Shown piece after piece: positions 18,681-29,476 of a stretch of DNA of 64,000 nt; the stretch's first letter is position 1, and each line of letters starts with the position of its first letter. The notes below the pieces were generated by a model. The model worked only from the letters and a program-made list of their open reading frames with translations. It was not told the origin of the DNA and made no database searches. The position numbers and the translations under genes were made by a program. Source of the DNA: Thiomicrorhabdus sp. ZW0627. GTDB lineage: Bacteria; Pseudomonadota; Gammaproteobacteria; Thiomicrospirales; Thiomicrospiraceae. The stretch lies in contig NZ_JARUQR010000001.1 of assembly GCF_029767005.1 (NCBI RefSeq), forward strand, positions 1-64,000. The letters are read 5' to 3'.

Positions 18681-18802
18681 CGGATTCGAAAGTTCGGAAC
18701 TTGGTAAACTTCGAATGAATCCGGATGCTCTTGGAATGAAGAATTTCACTCGGTCATTGGAGGCTGAGTAAGAAAGATTACACTCGATCATCGGGGATCG
18801 AG
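18681..18802 (+). promoter_or_regulatory. Three consecutive hairpins in the fhs leader
   Basis: The 164-bp gap before fhs holds three inverted repeats. The first spans 18681-18723 (outer CGGATT/AATCCG, inner AAGTT/AACTT). The second pairs ACTCGG (18748-18753) with CTGAGT (18764-18769). The third pairs CTCGATC (18783-18789) with GATCGAG (18796-18802). The last two form a diverged direct repeat of period 34 (CACTCGGTCAT / CACTCGATCAT). They may be a leader RNA or operators. Confidence 0.55.
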
Positions 18803-18827
18803 CAAGCAAGGCTACAAAGGAAGATTT

Positions 18828-20504
18828 ATGTCGGACATTGAAATTGCACAAAACGCAAACATGAAACCTATCATCGAATTGGCGCACCAGTCATTCGGGA
18901 TTCCCGCAGAGCACTTGGACCCCTATGGTCATTACAAAGCCAAATTGTCGTTGGACTATGTCGATAACCTTTCGCACCGTCAGGAAGAGGGTAAGCTGAT
19001 TCTGGTGACCGCCATCAGTCCTACGCCGGCCGGAGAGGGGAAAACCACGACCACGGTCGGTTTAGGAGATGCCCTGAATCGCATAGGCAAGAAAACCATC
19101 ATGTGTCTGCGTGAACCGTCTTTAGGACCGTGTTTCGGCATGAAGGGCGGGGCCGCTGGCGGCGGTTATTCGCAAGTGGTGCCGATGGAAGACATCAACC
19201 TACATTTCACCGGTGATTTCCACGCAATCGGCGTCGCTCACAATTTATTGGCGGCAATGATCGATAACCATATCCATCAGGGTAACGCCTTGCAAATCGA
19301 TTTACGCCGAATCAAATGGAAGCGCGTTGTGGACATGAATGACCGTGCACTGAGAGACATTACTGTTGGTCAGGGCGGACCGGCCAACGGTTTCCTGCGT
19401 GAAGACGGGTTCGATATCGTAGTCGCTTCGGAAGTCATGGCGATTCTCTGTCTGGCGACCAATCGTGCCGACCTGAAAGAGCGTCTCGGTCGAATCATCA
19501 TCGGTTACAAAACGGATGGTGTGACGCCGGTCTATGCCAGTGATCTTAAAGCACACGGGGCTATGGCGGCTTTGTTGAAGGACGCAATCAAACCGAATCT
19601 GGTTCAGACCTTGGAAAACAATATTGCCATTGTTCATGGCGGGCCTTTTGCCAACATCGCCCACGGCTGTAACTCGGTGACTGCGACCAAAACCGCACTG
19701 AAACTGGCGGACTATGCCGTGACCGAAGCCGGATTTGGTGCCGATTTGGGGGCGGAGAAATTCCTTAATATCAAGTGTCGTTCATCCAAGCTTGTGCCGT
19801 CGGCCGTGGTATTGGTCGCGACAGTGCGTGCTTTGAAATATCACGGCGGCGTCGCCAAGGACCATCTGAATCAGGAAAATTTGGAAGCGTTGGAGATCGG
19901 TTTCGCAAACCTTGAGCGCCACTTGCGTAACGTTACCGTTAACTATGGTTTGCCGGCAGTGGTATGTGTCAATCACTTCACTTATGACACGGACGAAGAG
20001 ACCGCGTTATTAGTGAAGAAGTGTGAAGCTCTGGGCGTGAAGTGCGTGGTTTCCAAACACTGGGCTGAAGGCGGAGCCGGGGCCGAGGAGCTGGCGCGCG
20101 AAGTGATCGATATTGTTGATAATCGAGAGCCGGGCTTTGAATACCTGTACGACGATGAGTTGCCGATTTGGGAGAAGATTGAAACCATCGCTACACGTTT
20201 GTACGGTGCGAAAGAGATTACTGCCAGTGTTAAGGTGCGCGATGAAATCGCCCGTTTGCAGGAGAAATACGGCGACTTGCCGATCTGCATGGCGAAGACG
20301 CAGATGTCTTTCTCAACCGATCCGACAGCCAAAGGGGCGCCGGATGATCACACTGTCGAGATCAGTGAGGTCAAACTTGAAAACGGTGCCGGTTTCATTG
20401 TCGCGATTGCCGGCAATATGATGACTATGCCGGGGTTGCCGAAAGTGCCGACGGCCGAGAAAATTGATATTTCCGACGACGGAGTCATTACAGGCTTGTT
20501 CTAA
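18828..20504 (+). CDS. fhs: Formate-tetrahydrofolate ligase
   Basis: A 558-residue ATP-dependent enzyme joining formate to tetrahydrofolate to give 10-formyl-THF. It shows the P-loop region [19 protein letters not shown] and the family blocks [19 protein letters not shown] and [15 protein letters not shown]. Length is normal. AAGGA precedes the ATG. Placement after glcDEF and the aminotransferase gene suggests a role in one-carbon balance during glycine/serine metabolism. Confidence 0.97.
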   Translation: MSDIEIAQNANMKPIIELAHQSFGIPAEHLDPYGHYKAKLSLDYVDNLSHRQEEGKLILVTAISPTPAGEGKTTTTVGLGDALNRIGKKTIMCLREPSLGPCFGMKGGAAGGGYSQVVPMEDINLHFTGDFHAIGVAHNLLAAMIDNHIHQGNALQIDLRRIKWKRVVDMNDRALRDITVGQGGPANGFLREDGFDIVVASEVMAILCLATNRADLKERLGRIIIGYKTDGVTPVYASDLKAHGAMAALLKDAIKPNLVQTLENNIAIVHGGPFANIAHGCNSVTATKTALKLADYAVTEAGFGADLGAEKFLNIKCRSSKLVPSAVVLVATVRALKYHGGVAKDHLNQENLEALEIGFANLERHLRNVTVNYGLPAVVCVNHFTYDTDEETALLVKKCEALGVKCVVSKHWAEGGAGAEELAREVIDIVDNREPGFEYLYDDELPIWEKIETIATRLYGAKEITASVKVRDEIARLQEKYGDLPICMAKTQMSFSTDPTAKGAPDDHTVEISEVKLENGAGFIVAIAGNMMTMPGLPKVPTAEKIDISDDGVITGLF

Positions 20505-20533
20505 AAACAGCTGGATTTCGGAGTTTGAAAACT

Positions 20534-20570
20534 AAACAGGCCTGGGTTAAAACCAGGCCTGTTTGTTTTT
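20534..20570. terminator. Bidirectional fhs/recN terminator made of two palindrome copies
   Basis: A 12-bp perfect stem (20534-20545 and 20553-20564) with loop GTTAAAA and a T-run. Each arm contains the AACAGGCCTG half of the repeated palindrome. It lies between convergent fhs and recN. Confidence 0.9.
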
Positions 20571-20625
20571 GGAAGGGCATTTTGTGCTTCAAGCCAGAGG
20601 TGGCTTGAATCGTGATTTGAACCGT

Positions 20626-22293
20626 TTAAGCGCTTTTTTGTTGTGCGTCTTTGAGCATTTCCTGCGCATGACTTAGGGTTTGATCGGTGATTTTCAATCC
20701 GCCCATCATGCGAGCCAGCTCCTCGACACGGCCCTGTTCGTCCAACTCGACGACTTGGGTGAAGGTCTGTTCACCCTCGGTCTGCTTGGAAATGTGCAGA
20801 TGGCTGTGGCCGTGAGAAGCGACTTGAGCCAGGTGGGTGATGGATAGAATCTGTTTGTGCTCGCCAAGCTGGCGCATTTTCTGGCCGACCACTTCGGCGA
20901 TGCCGCCGCCGATACCGACATCGACCTCGTCAAAGATGAGAGTAGGTAGGCTGGCGACTTCGGCTGTCGCAACCTGGATCGCCAAACTGATACGCGACAA
21001 TTCACCGCCCGAGGCGACCTTGCTTAAAGCCTGTAATGGCTGGCCTTTGTTGGCGGTGACCAGAAATTCCACTTTGTCGGTTCCGTTGACGCTGGCGTTG
21101 TTATCGTTAAGTTCAACCGAGAACTGGCCGTTCGGCATGCCCAGTTGCTGCATGCCTTCGGTAACGATCTTGGAAAGTTTGGTGGCGGCCTTTTTTCGTG
21201 AAGCGCTGAGCGCTTTGGCCGCTTTTTCATAATCTGACCAGGCCTGTTCGATTTGCGATTTCAGCTCGTCGATCGAATGGTCGGACTGTTCCAGGTCTTC
21301 CAAAGACTGTTTGATTTGCTGTTGTTTTTCAATCAGTTCTTCCGGATCGATGTTGTATTTCTTTGCCAGTGCGAACAGTTGCGATAAGCGTTCCTCGATG
21401 GTTTGTAGATAAAGAGGATCGATATCGACCGACTCGGCGTGGCTCTGAATCTCGCTGGCGGCTTCCTGCGCTTCAATCAGTGCGCTGTTGAGTTGAGCCA
21501 GGGTGGCTTCCAGTGCAGGACTGAAATCGATGATGTTCTCGATGGCGTGAATGGCCTGGTTCAGCCCGTCGGTCGCCCCTTGTTCACCCTCGATGGCTTC
21601 ATAAGCATGCTGGCAAGCCTGTTTGATTTCACTGGCGTGGGACAGTTTGCTTTGTTCTTCCGAAAGTTCGGCGAATTCGCCTTCCAGTGGAGCGGTTTCT
21701 TCAAATTCGTTGAATTGAAATTGCAGCAGTTCCAGTTTGCTTTGGTAGTCCGCCTGATCTTCCAATAGATGGTCAAGCTGTTGCTTGAGGCTTTGCCAAT
21801 TTTTGTAATGGGTTTTGGTCTGTTCAATCAGTTCCGGATGAGCGGCATAGGCGTCCAGCAGTCCTAGCTGTTTGTGTGTACTGAGCAGTGACTGGTGTTC
21901 GTGCTGGCCGTGGATGTCGATCAGCAGGTTACCGATGCTTTTCAATTGGCTTGCCGGAATCGGGCGACCATTGATATAAGCCTTGGAACGGCCTTCCGAA
22001 GTGACGGTTCGACGCAGGTAACACAGCTGGTCGTCGTCGAGGTCCTGTTCGACCAACCAGGCCTGAACGTGTGGTAGATGTTCCACATCGAACAGGGCGC
22101 TCACGTCGGCACGGTCTGTGTTGTGGCGAACCAGTCCGCTGTCGGCGCGTTCGCCCAGTGCCAATCCGAGTGCGTCCAATAAAATCGATTTACCCGCACC
22201 GGTTTCCCCTGTGAGTGTGCTGAATCCGTTGTTGAAGTTCAGCGTAAGTTTTTCAATTAACGCTAAGTTCTGAATCGAAAGTTCTTGCAGCAT
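20626..22293 (-). CDS. recN: DNA repair protein RecN
   Basis: A 555-residue SMC-like ATPase for double-strand-break repair. Walker A is GETGAGKSILLDALGLALG; the C-terminal head has VASGGELSRISLA (ABC signature) and LPTLIFDEVDVGIGG (Walker B). A long coiled-coil middle (about 150-370) separates them. It ends near the shared terminator with fhs and is followed on the template by nadK upstream (14 bp gap). Confidence 0.97.
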   Translation of the reverse strand: MLQELSIQNLALIEKLTLNFNNGFSTLTGETGAGKSILLDALGLALGERADSGLVRHNTDRADVSALFDVEHLPHVQAWLVEQDLDDDQLCYLRRTVTSEGRSKAYINGRPIPASQLKSIGNLLIDIHGQHEHQSLLSTHKQLGLLDAYAAHPELIEQTKTHYKNWQSLKQQLDHLLEDQADYQSKLELLQFQFNEFEETAPLEGEFAELSEEQSKLSHASEIKQACQHAYEAIEGEQGATDGLNQAIHAIENIIDFSPALEATLAQLNSALIEAQEAASEIQSHAESVDIDPLYLQTIEERLSQLFALAKKYNIDPEELIEKQQQIKQSLEDLEQSDHSIDELKSQIEQAWSDYEKAAKALSASRKKAATKLSKIVTEGMQQLGMPNGQFSVELNDNNASVNGTDKVEFLVTANKGQPLQALSKVASGGELSRISLAIQVATAEVASLPTLIFDEVDVGIGGGIAEVVGQKMRQLGEHKQILSITHLAQVASHGHSHLHISKQTEGEQTFTQVVELDEQGRVEELARMMGGLKITDQTLSHAQEMLKDAQQKSA

Positions 22294-22307
22294 GGATGGG
22301 TAGCTTC

Positions 22308-23186
22308 CTATAGTTTATCGCCCCAGCGAAGTTTGGCTCTGAGTAGTTCGAAGTGATCATGCCCTTTAGGGTGTAACATTTTAATGAACTTCGGGTTTCT
22401 TGTCACAAAGGTACGGTTGACCGCCGAGATGTCGTGCGTGATCTGACCGTCGCAGATGATCTGAGCGACGCCGTTGCAGTCCTCGTGTGGACGCAGTTCG
22501 ACCTGACTTTTTCCCGAAATCACGTAAGGACGTGTGCTCATGGTGTGCGGGTTGATCGATACCAAAGAGATCGCATCCAGATCCGGATCCAGGATCGGAC
22601 CGCCGGCGGAAAGCGCGTAGGCGGTTGAACCGGTCGGCGTGGAGATGATCATACCGTCGGAACGCTGGCTGTTGAGGAAACGGCCGTCGACGAAGGTTTC
22701 GAACTCAATCATTCGCGGCGAGTCGGTTTTGTGGATGACCACGTCGTTAAAGGCGCGCTGTTCGAAGACGACGTCACCATTTTCATCGATGATGGAGACC
22801 TTCAACAGGTTGCGTCGTTCCTCTTCGTAGACGCCAGACAGGATTTCGTCTAACGCGGTAATCATATTTTCCGGTGAGATGTCAGTCAGGAAGCCGAGGC
22901 GTCCCAGGTTGATTCCAAGAATCGGAACTTCGTCCTCGACAATGCAGCGAACTACGTCCAAGAAGGTTCCGTCCCCCCCGACGACAATTGCCAAGTCGAT
23001 TTTCTTGGAGAGTTGTTCACGCGGTACGATCTCGATGTTGTATTTTTCGCCTGGGAAATTGTGGCACGAGGTGTCGTCTAGGTAGATGGTTTTGGATTTC
23101 GACTGTAGAAACTGAATTAAGGTCTCAATATTGTCCCAACATTGAGCTCCTGAATATTTGCCAAAAATACCGATTTTTTGAAACAT
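22308..23186 (-). CDS. nadK: NAD kinase
   Basis: A 292-residue cytosolic kinase making NADP from NAD and ATP. Signature blocks are VVGGDGTFLDVVR, GRLGFLTDI, SDGMIISTPTGSTAYALSAGGPI and CDGQ. It is co-directional with recN, 14 bp apart, so likely one transcript, and is divergent from hrcA. Confidence 0.97.
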   Translation of the reverse strand: MFQKIGIFGKYSGAQCWDNIETLIQFLQSKSKTIYLDDTSCHNFPGEKYNIEIVPREQLSKKIDLAIVVGGDGTFLDVVRCIVEDEVPILGINLGRLGFLTDISPENMITALDEILSGVYEEERRNLLKVSIIDENGDVVFEQRAFNDVVIHKTDSPRMIEFETFVDGRFLNSQRSDGMIISTPTGSTAYALSAGGPILDPDLDAISLVSINPHTMSTRPYVISGKSQVELRPHEDCNGVAQIICDGQITHDISAVNRTFVTRNPKFIKMLHPKGHDHFELLRAKLRWGDKL

Positions 23187-23224
23187 CTCTTATGCTACCC
23201 ATACAAGAAAAGTCGCTTCGGGTC

Positions 23225-23252
23225 TTGAATAACCTGTTTTCGATCTTATAAT
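23225..23252 (+). promoter_or_regulatory. hrcA sigma70 promoter
   Basis: TTGAAT (23225-23230), a 16-bp spacer and TATAAT (23247-23252). The CIRCE operator begins at the next base, so HrcA bound there would cover the transcription start. Confidence 0.75.
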
Positions 23253-23279
23253 TTAGCACTCTAACCATGAGAGTGCTGA
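23253..23279. promoter_or_regulatory. CIRCE operator for HrcA
   Basis: TTAGCACTC, nine bases, GAGTGCTGA: the CIRCE inverted repeat with one change (TGA for TAA at the end). It lies one base before the hrcA ATG, so it also replaces the normal ribosome-site region. Confidence 0.93.
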
Positions 23280-23280
23280 A

Positions 23281-24306
23281 ATGTTAAACGACCGTTCACA
23301 ACTTTTGTTTAAAAACTTAATGGGATTATACCTGAATGAAGGTAAACCGGTAGGTTCTACAACACTTGCGAAATTGCCAGAAATCGGATTGAGTTCGGCA
23401 ACGGTGCGTAACGTCTTGGCAGACTTGGAAAACATGGGGTTGATCCAGTCGCCGCATACGTCGGCGGGCCGTGTTCCGACGGAAATGGGGTACCGGGTTT
23501 TTGTCGACTCTCTGGTCACGTATCAACCGATCTCGAAGCAAAATATCGCAACCATCCAGCAGCAACTTTCACCGACGTTCAGTCAGGATGAGTTGTTGGC
23601 ACACGCCTCAAAAGTCCTTTCCGGAATCACTGGCCTGACCAGTATGGTGTTGATGCCCAATAAAGAGCGCGAAATCTTGAAGCACATCGATTTCGTGAAC
23701 TTGGGTGGTAAACGTGTTCTGGTGGTGTTGGTCTTCAACGATCAGGATGTGCAGAATCGTATAATTGAATTGGAAGAACCGGTTTCGGCTTCTGAATTGC
23801 AACAGGCGGCGAATTTCCTCAATGAACAGTTTGTCGGTAAAAATCTGGCGGAAGCCAAATCGTTGTTGGTAGAGCGCATGCAGTCGATTCGCCAAAGTGT
23901 GAATAATCTCATGCTGTCAGTGGTTGAAGCGACCGATTCAGTTCTGAGTCAGCAGTTGGAACAGAAGTTGCCTTATCTGGTTTCCGGTAAGACAAACTTG
24001 TTGAATTATCAGGAACTGGCGAATTCGGAAAAGTTGCGAGCCCTGTTCGAATCGTTTGAAAAACATTCGGATATGTTGAACCTTTTGGATAAGAGTATGC
24101 AGGCCAAAGGGGTACAGGTTTTTATCGGCAACGAATGCGGCAATGAGATCTATAGCGACTGCAGTATCGTCACAACGTCTTATGAAGTCGACGGCGAGGT
24201 GCTTGGTGTGTTAGGAGTGGTCGGTCCGAGCCGAATGCATTATGAGAAAGTCGTACCTAAGGTTGATGTGACGGCAAAAATTTTAAGTTCGCTCTTGAAA
24301 AAATAA
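23281..24306 (+). CDS. hrcA: Heat-inducible transcription repressor HrcA
   Basis: A 341-residue repressor of chaperone genes that binds CIRCE. The N-terminal winged helix contains EGKPVGSTTLAKLPEIGLSSATVRNVLADLE and the following HTSAGRVPTEMGYRVFVDSL is diagnostic. The adjacent CIRCE makes it self-regulated. It is the first gene of hrcA-grpE-dnaK-dnaJ. Confidence 0.97.
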   Translation: MLNDRSQLLFKNLMGLYLNEGKPVGSTTLAKLPEIGLSSATVRNVLADLENMGLIQSPHTSAGRVPTEMGYRVFVDSLVTYQPISKQNIATIQQQLSPTFSQDELLAHASKVLSGITGLTSMVLMPNKEREILKHIDFVNLGGKRVLVVLVFNDQDVQNRIIELEEPVSASELQQAANFLNEQFVGKNLAEAKSLLVERMQSIRQSVNNLMLSVVEATDSVLSQQLEQKLPYLVSGKTNLLNYQELANSEKLRALFESFEKHSDMLNLLDKSMQAKGVQVFIGNECGNEIYSDCSIVTTSYEVDGEVLGVLGVVGPSRMHYEKVVPKVDVTAKILSSLLKK

Positions 24307-24389
24307 TAGGGTGTTCTTAGTTACTTAGAATTCGAATTTATTAAATCAGTTTAGTTTCATTTAAAGTTTTATCTAATAGGAAAAGTGTC

Positions 24390-24962
24390 GTGGCAGAGAA
24401 TAAAGCAACGGAAAATCAGCAGGAAGAAAACATCCCGACCGCAGAAGAGGCTCTAGAGCAAGCGGAAGAGGCTTTAGAACAAGCGGAAAAAGCCGTACAA
24501 GGCGATATTGAAGCTTTGTTGGAAGAAGCGCGTAAAGAGGCGGCTACCCATAAAGATATGGCACTGCGTCTACAGGCCGATATGGAGAACTTGCGCCGCC
24601 GTACTCGTTTGGACGTGGAGAACGCCCATAAGTTCGCGTTGGAGAAATTCGTCGATGCCTTGATTCCGGCGATGGATTCGATGGAAATGGGTATGGAAGC
24701 GGCTCTTAAAGAAGAGGCGTCGGTTGAAAGCATCCGTGAAGGTGTGGAGATCACCTTCAAGCAATTGCTGGATATTTTGCAATCGTTCAATGTAGAGCGT
24801 GTCGATCCTCTGAATGAGAAGTTCGATCCTCAGTTGCATGAAGCGATGACCATGGTGCCTTCGCCGGATCATGAATCGAATACGGTCATGAATGTGATTC
24901 AGAAAGGTTACACCTTGAATGAACGTTTGGTTCGTCCGGCTCGAGTCATCGTCGCACAGTAA
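24390..24962 (+). CDS. grpE: Nucleotide exchange factor GrpE
   Basis: A 190-residue co-chaperone that releases ADP from DnaK. It has an acidic, repetitive N-terminus (two near-identical EQAEEAL segments), a long coiled coil, and the conserved FDPQLHEAMTMVPSPDHESNTVMNVIQKGYTLNERLVRPARV. It lies 83 bp after hrcA. Confidence 0.97.
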   Translation: MAENKATENQQEENIPTAEEALEQAEEALEQAEKAVQGDIEALLEEARKEAATHKDMALRLQADMENLRRRTRLDVENAHKFALEKFVDALIPAMDSMEMGMEAALKEEASVESIREGVEITFKQLLDILQSFNVERVDPLNEKFDPQLHEAMTMVPSPDHESNTVMNVIQKGYTLNERLVRPARVIVAQ

Positions 24963-25033
24963 GCTTTTTCAAAGGGTTGCGCTGTTTTTTTTGCGAATCG
25001 ATTCAAATAAGCCCAAATTAAATTCAAATTAGG

Positions 25034-25060
25034 CTTGAAAAGCAAAACCGCAGCCCTATA
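25034..25060 (+). promoter_or_regulatory. Sigma32-like heat-shock promoter of dnaK
   Basis: CTTGAAA (25034-25040), a 13-bp spacer, then CCCTATA (25054-25060), resembling the sigma32 elements CTTGAAA and CCCCATNT. It is about 50 bp upstream of the dnaK start. Confidence 0.6.
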
Positions 25061-25110
25061 AACGAAACAACGGTTAAAAAGTTTTAAGTATTATTCTGGA
25101 GAAAATGGAA

Positions 25111-27030
25111 ATGGCAAAAATTATTGGTATTGACTTAGGAACCACAAACTCATGTGTGGCGGTAATGGAAGGTAAAGACGTTAAGGTTATTCCTAACGCC
25201 GAAGGTGCGCGCACCACACCATCGATTGTTGCTTACACGGCTGACGGTGAAGTTTTGGTTGGGGATTCTGCAAAACGTCAAGCAGTGACGAACCCTACCA
25301 ACACTTTGTTTGCGATCAAGCGTTTGATCGGTCGTCGTGCTGATGATGCGGTTGTAACGAAAGATAAGGATATGGTTCCTTACGAAATCGTTGCTGCTGA
25401 TAACGGTGATGCATGGGTACAGGTTGGTGACAAGAAGTTGTCTCCACAGGAAGTTTCTGCGCGTACTTTGATGAAAATGAAGAAGACGGCAGAAGATTAT
25501 CTTGGTCATGAAGTGACTGAAGCGGTTATCACGGTTCCTGCTTACTTCAACGACGCTCAGCGTCAGGCGACTAAGGATGCCGGTAAGATTGCAGGTCTTG
25601 AAGTTAAGCGTATCATCAACGAGCCGACTGCGGCGGCGTTGGCTTACGGTATGGACAAGGTAACCAGCGACAGCAAGATCGCGGTTTACGACTTGGGTGG
25701 TGGTACTTTCGATATCTCGATCATCGAAGTGGCTGACCTGGACGGTGAGAAGCAGGTTGAAGTACTGTCTACCAACGGTGACACTTTCCTGGGTGGTGAA
25801 GACTTCGATAACGTGATCGTCGATTACATCGCGGAAGAATTCAAGAAAGACCAGAACGTAGACCTTAAATTGGACAAGTTGGCTCTACAGCGTGTGCGTG
25901 AAGCGGCTGAGAAAGCGAAGATCGAACTTTCGTCACGTGAACAGACTGACATCAACCTGCCATACGTAACAGCGGATGCGACTGGTCCTAAGCACTTGAA
26001 CATGAAAATTACCCGTGCCAAGTTCGAATCATTGATTGAAGCGTTGGTTAAGCGTTCAATCGAACCATGTAAAACAGCGCTAAAAGATGCAGGGCTTTCA
26101 GCTTCTGAAATCGACGATGTTATCTTGGTTGGTGGTTCGACTCGTGTGCCAATGGTTCAGGATGCGGTTAAAGAGTTCTTCGGTAAAGAGCCACGTAAAG
26201 ACGTTAACCCTGATGAAGCGGTTGCAATGGGTGCGGCGATCCAAGGTGGTGTATTGTCCGGTGATGTAAACGACGTTCTTCTTCTTGACGTCACACCTCT
26301 GTCTCTAGGTATCGAGACCATGGGTGGCGTTATGACTAAGTTGATCGAAAAGAACACCACGATTCCTACTCGTAAGTCTCAGGTGTTCTCGACTGCGGAA
26401 GACAATCAGTCTGCGGTAACCATTCACGTGCTTCAAGGTGAGCGTGAAATGGCTTCAGGCAACAAGTCTCTAGGTCAGTTCAACTTGGATGAGATTCCTG
26501 CGGCTCCTCGTGGTATGCCTCAGATCGAAGTTACGTTCGATATTGATGCTAACGGTATCTTGAACGTATCTGCGAAAGACAAGAACTCCGGTAAGGAACA
26601 GCACATCACGATCCAGGCTTCATCTGGTCTTTCAGAAGAAGAAGTGGAAGCGATGATCAAGGATGCGGAAGCGCATGCGGCTGAAGACGCCAAGATGAAA
26701 GAGTTGGTTGAAGCGCGCAACCAGGCGGATGCGATGGTTCACGCAACTCGTAAGATGGTGACTGATGCTGGTGATGCGGTGGATGCGGCTGAGAAAGAAG
26801 CGGTTGAAGCGGCGATCAAAGACCTTGAGGAAGCGATCAAAGGCGACGATAAGGCTGTCATTGAAGAGAAGACTCAGAAGTTGGCGGAAGCAAGCCAGTC
26901 TATTGCGCAGAAAGCACAAGCCCAGCAGCAAGCGGGTGGTGCCGAAGCCGAGCAGCAAGGTTCTGCAGAAGCGGCGGACGACGATATCGTTGATGCCGAG
27001 TTTGAAGAAGTTGATGATTCTAAAAAGTAA
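25111..27030 (+). CDS. dnaK: Molecular chaperone DnaK
   Basis: A 639-residue Hsp70. The ATPase domain opens with [14 protein letters not shown] and contains [13 protein letters not shown]; the substrate domain follows about residue 390 and the tail ends in the acidic [15 protein letters not shown] start at the ATG at 25111 because TGGAG is nine bases upstream; the ATG at 25105 is too close to it. Codon usage is biased as expected for a highly expressed gene. Confidence 0.98.
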   Translation: MAKIIGIDLGTTNSCVAVMEGKDVKVIPNAEGARTTPSIVAYTADGEVLVGDSAKRQAVTNPTNTLFAIKRLIGRRADDAVVTKDKDMVPYEIVAADNGDAWVQVGDKKLSPQEVSARTLMKMKKTAEDYLGHEVTEAVITVPAYFNDAQRQATKDAGKIAGLEVKRIINEPTAAALAYGMDKVTSDSKIAVYDLGGGTFDISIIEVADLDGEKQVEVLSTNGDTFLGGEDFDNVIVDYIAEEFKKDQNVDLKLDKLALQRVREAAEKAKIELSSREQTDINLPYVTADATGPKHLNMKITRAKFESLIEALVKRSIEPCKTALKDAGLSASEIDDVILVGGSTRVPMVQDAVKEFFGKEPRKDVNPDEAVAMGAAIQGGVLSGDVNDVLLLDVTPLSLGIETMGGVMTKLIEKNTTIPTRKSQVFSTAEDNQSAVTIHVLQGEREMASGNKSLGQFNLDEIPAAPRGMPQIEVTFDIDANGILNVSAKDKNSGKEQHITIQASSGLSEEEVEAMIKDAEAHAAEDAKMKELVEARNQADAMVHATRKMVTDAGDAVDAAEKEAVEAAIKDLEEAIKGDDKAVIEEKTQKLAEASQSIAQKAQAQQQAGGAEAEQQGSAEAADDDIVDAEFEEVDDSKK

Positions 27031-27035
27031 TCATT

Positions 27036-27102
27036 AAACGACGTATCTCATTATAATGCGTCGTTGAATCAGGCGGGCAACTCCTTCGAGTTGCCCGTTT
27101 TT
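27036..27102 (+). terminator. dnaK terminator region (two hairpins)
   Basis: AACGACG / CGTCGTT (27036-27066) is followed by a strong stem CGGGCAACTC / GAGTTGCCCG (27074-27083 and 27088-27097) and a T-run. Confidence 0.88.
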
Positions 27103-27118
27103 CTATGTCTTCAAGTTG

Positions 27119-27165
27119 CCATTCAAAAACCAACAGGCCTGTTGGGTCTGACGGATTTTGAATGG
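27119..27165. repeat. AACAGGCCTGTT palindrome, copy 3, nested in an outer inverted repeat
   Basis: A perfect 12-mer at 27132-27143, extended to CCAACAGGCCTGTTGG, lies inside a 10-bp outer inverted repeat CCATTCAAAA (27119-27128) / TTTTGAATGG (27156-27165). It sits between dnaK and dnaJ. Confidence 0.85.
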
Positions 27166-27208
27166 TAATTTTTAAATCTAACAAGATAACAAGTACTGTA
27201 TAACTATT

Positions 27209-28387
27209 ATGAGCAAAAGAGATTATTACGAAGTCCTGGGTGTGGCCAAGACCGCTTCAGAAGGCGAAATCAAAAAAGCTTACCGTAAGATGGCGATGAA
27301 ATATCATCCTGACCGTAATCCGGATAACAAGGAAGCGGAGGACAAGTTCAAGGAAGCATCCGAAGCTTATGAAATCTTGTCGGATTCCCAGAAACGTGCG
27401 ACCTATGACCAGTTCGGCCACGCCGGACTTGAAGGCGGTCACGGTGGTGGTCATGGCGGATTCGGTGGGGGCGGATTCGGTGATGCGTTCGGTGATATAT
27501 TCAGTGAGATGTTTGGCGGTGGATTCGGCGGTCAACGTGGTCCTCAGCCAGGGAATGATTTGCAGTACGAATTAGAAATTTCTTTAGAAGAAGCGGTGGC
27601 CGGTACTACGGTGGATATCCGTATTCCGACCAAGGATATTTGCGATGCCTGTGACGGCACTGGAGCCGAACCGGGTTCGGACGTGCAGACATGTCCAACC
27701 TGTCACGGTGCGGGACAAGTGCGCATGCAGCAAGGATTCTTTGCGGTCAACCGTACGTGTCCAACCTGTCATGGTCAAGGTAAAATCATCAAGACGCCTT
27801 GTAAGAAGTGTCATGGCGAAGGTTATACGCATAGTAATAAAACCCTTTCGGTCAAGATTCCGGCCGGTGTTGATAATGGCGATCGCATTCGTCTTCAGGG
27901 TGAAGGTGAAGCCGGTGAAGTCGGCGCGCCGCGTGGTGACTTGTATGTTCGTATCCGCGTCAAGCAGCATCCGATTTTTGAACGTGACGGCAACACCTTA
28001 TATTGTGAGTTGCCGTTGAGCTTCACGACAGCGGCGCTGGGTGGTTCGGTTGAAGTGCCGACACTGGGCGGTAAAGCCAGTCTGAAAATCCCGGCGGGAA
28101 CTCAATCCGGTCAGCGCTTCAAGCTTTCCGGTAAAGGGGTGAAGTCGGTGCGTTCCTCTTACACGGGTGACTTGGTTGTACAGGTCAATATCGAGACGCC
28201 GGTTAAGCTGACTACACGCCAGAAAGAACTGTTGCAGGAGTTTGAAGAGAGCTTGCAAGGTAAGCACTATAAGCAGCACAGTCCAAAATCCCATTCTTTC
28301 TTTGATTCAGTTAAATCGTTCTTCACTGGCGAAGACGAGAGTGGTAAATCATCTAAAAAAGATGATAATGGCCCATGGAACGATTGA
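27209..28387 (+). CDS. dnaJ: Co-chaperone DnaJ
   Basis: A 392-residue Hsp40. The J-domain carries HPD in [11 protein letters not shown] Gly/Phe-rich linker (about 75-115) follows. Four zinc-binding CxxCxGxG repeats are [24 protein letters not shown] and CKKCHGEG. It is slightly longer than E. coli DnaJ through its C-terminal tail. Confidence 0.98.
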   Translation: MSKRDYYEVLGVAKTASEGEIKKAYRKMAMKYHPDRNPDNKEAEDKFKEASEAYEILSDSQKRATYDQFGHAGLEGGHGGGHGGFGGGGFGDAFGDIFSEMFGGGFGGQRGPQPGNDLQYELEISLEEAVAGTTVDIRIPTKDICDACDGTGAEPGSDVQTCPTCHGAGQVRMQQGFFAVNRTCPTCHGQGKIIKTPCKKCHGEGYTHSNKTLSVKIPAGVDNGDRIRLQGEGEAGEVGAPRGDLYVRIRVKQHPIFERDGNTLYCELPLSFTTAALGGSVEVPTLGGKASLKIPAGTQSGQRFKLSGKGVKSVRSSYTGDLVVQVNIETPVKLTTRQKELLQEFEESLQGKHYKQHSPKSHSFFDSVKSFFTGEDESGKSSKKDDNGPWND

Positions 28388-28401
28388 TCGCCCGGTTTTA
28401 A

Positions 28402-29232
<831 letters not shown>

Positions 29233-29260
29233 GCCCAATCGCAATTCAGATGTTTGAATA

Positions 29261-29296
29261 AAAAGGTGTTCTTTGAAAAGAACGCCTTTTTTGTTT
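29261..29296 (+). terminator. dapB terminator
   Basis: AAAGGTGTTCTT, short loop, AAGAACGCCTTT with a following T-run, about 30 bp after the dapB stop. Confidence 0.88.
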
Positions 29297-29440
29297 TTAT
29301 TAGGCTGGAAAGGTTCTTTAAGTAAATTTAATTCGTTTTAAATCCCTATATTTAAAAAAGTCTATAAATGCGTTTATTTGCATTGAAAAGAGTGAAGTTT
29401 GACTCTTAAAAAACCGAACAGGATTTAACTTTCAAAATTG

Positions 29441-29452
29441 AACAGGCCTGTT
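29441..29452. repeat. AACAGGCCTGTT palindrome, copy 4
   Basis: A perfect 12-mer between dapB and carA. A half copy (GAACAGG, 29416-29422) lies just upstream. Confidence 0.85.
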
Positions 29453-29476
29453 GAGGTCGGACTAGGCGAGAACTCA

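Noticed and set aside
21237-22068. CAGGCCTG cores inside recN
   Set aside because: Only 8-10 bases match, and their flanks follow coding needs; not clearly more than chance, so not counted as copies.
20626-22293. Long plus-strand frames inside recN and many other genes
   Set aside because: They are frame shadows of well-supported genes on the other strand and show no domain of their own.
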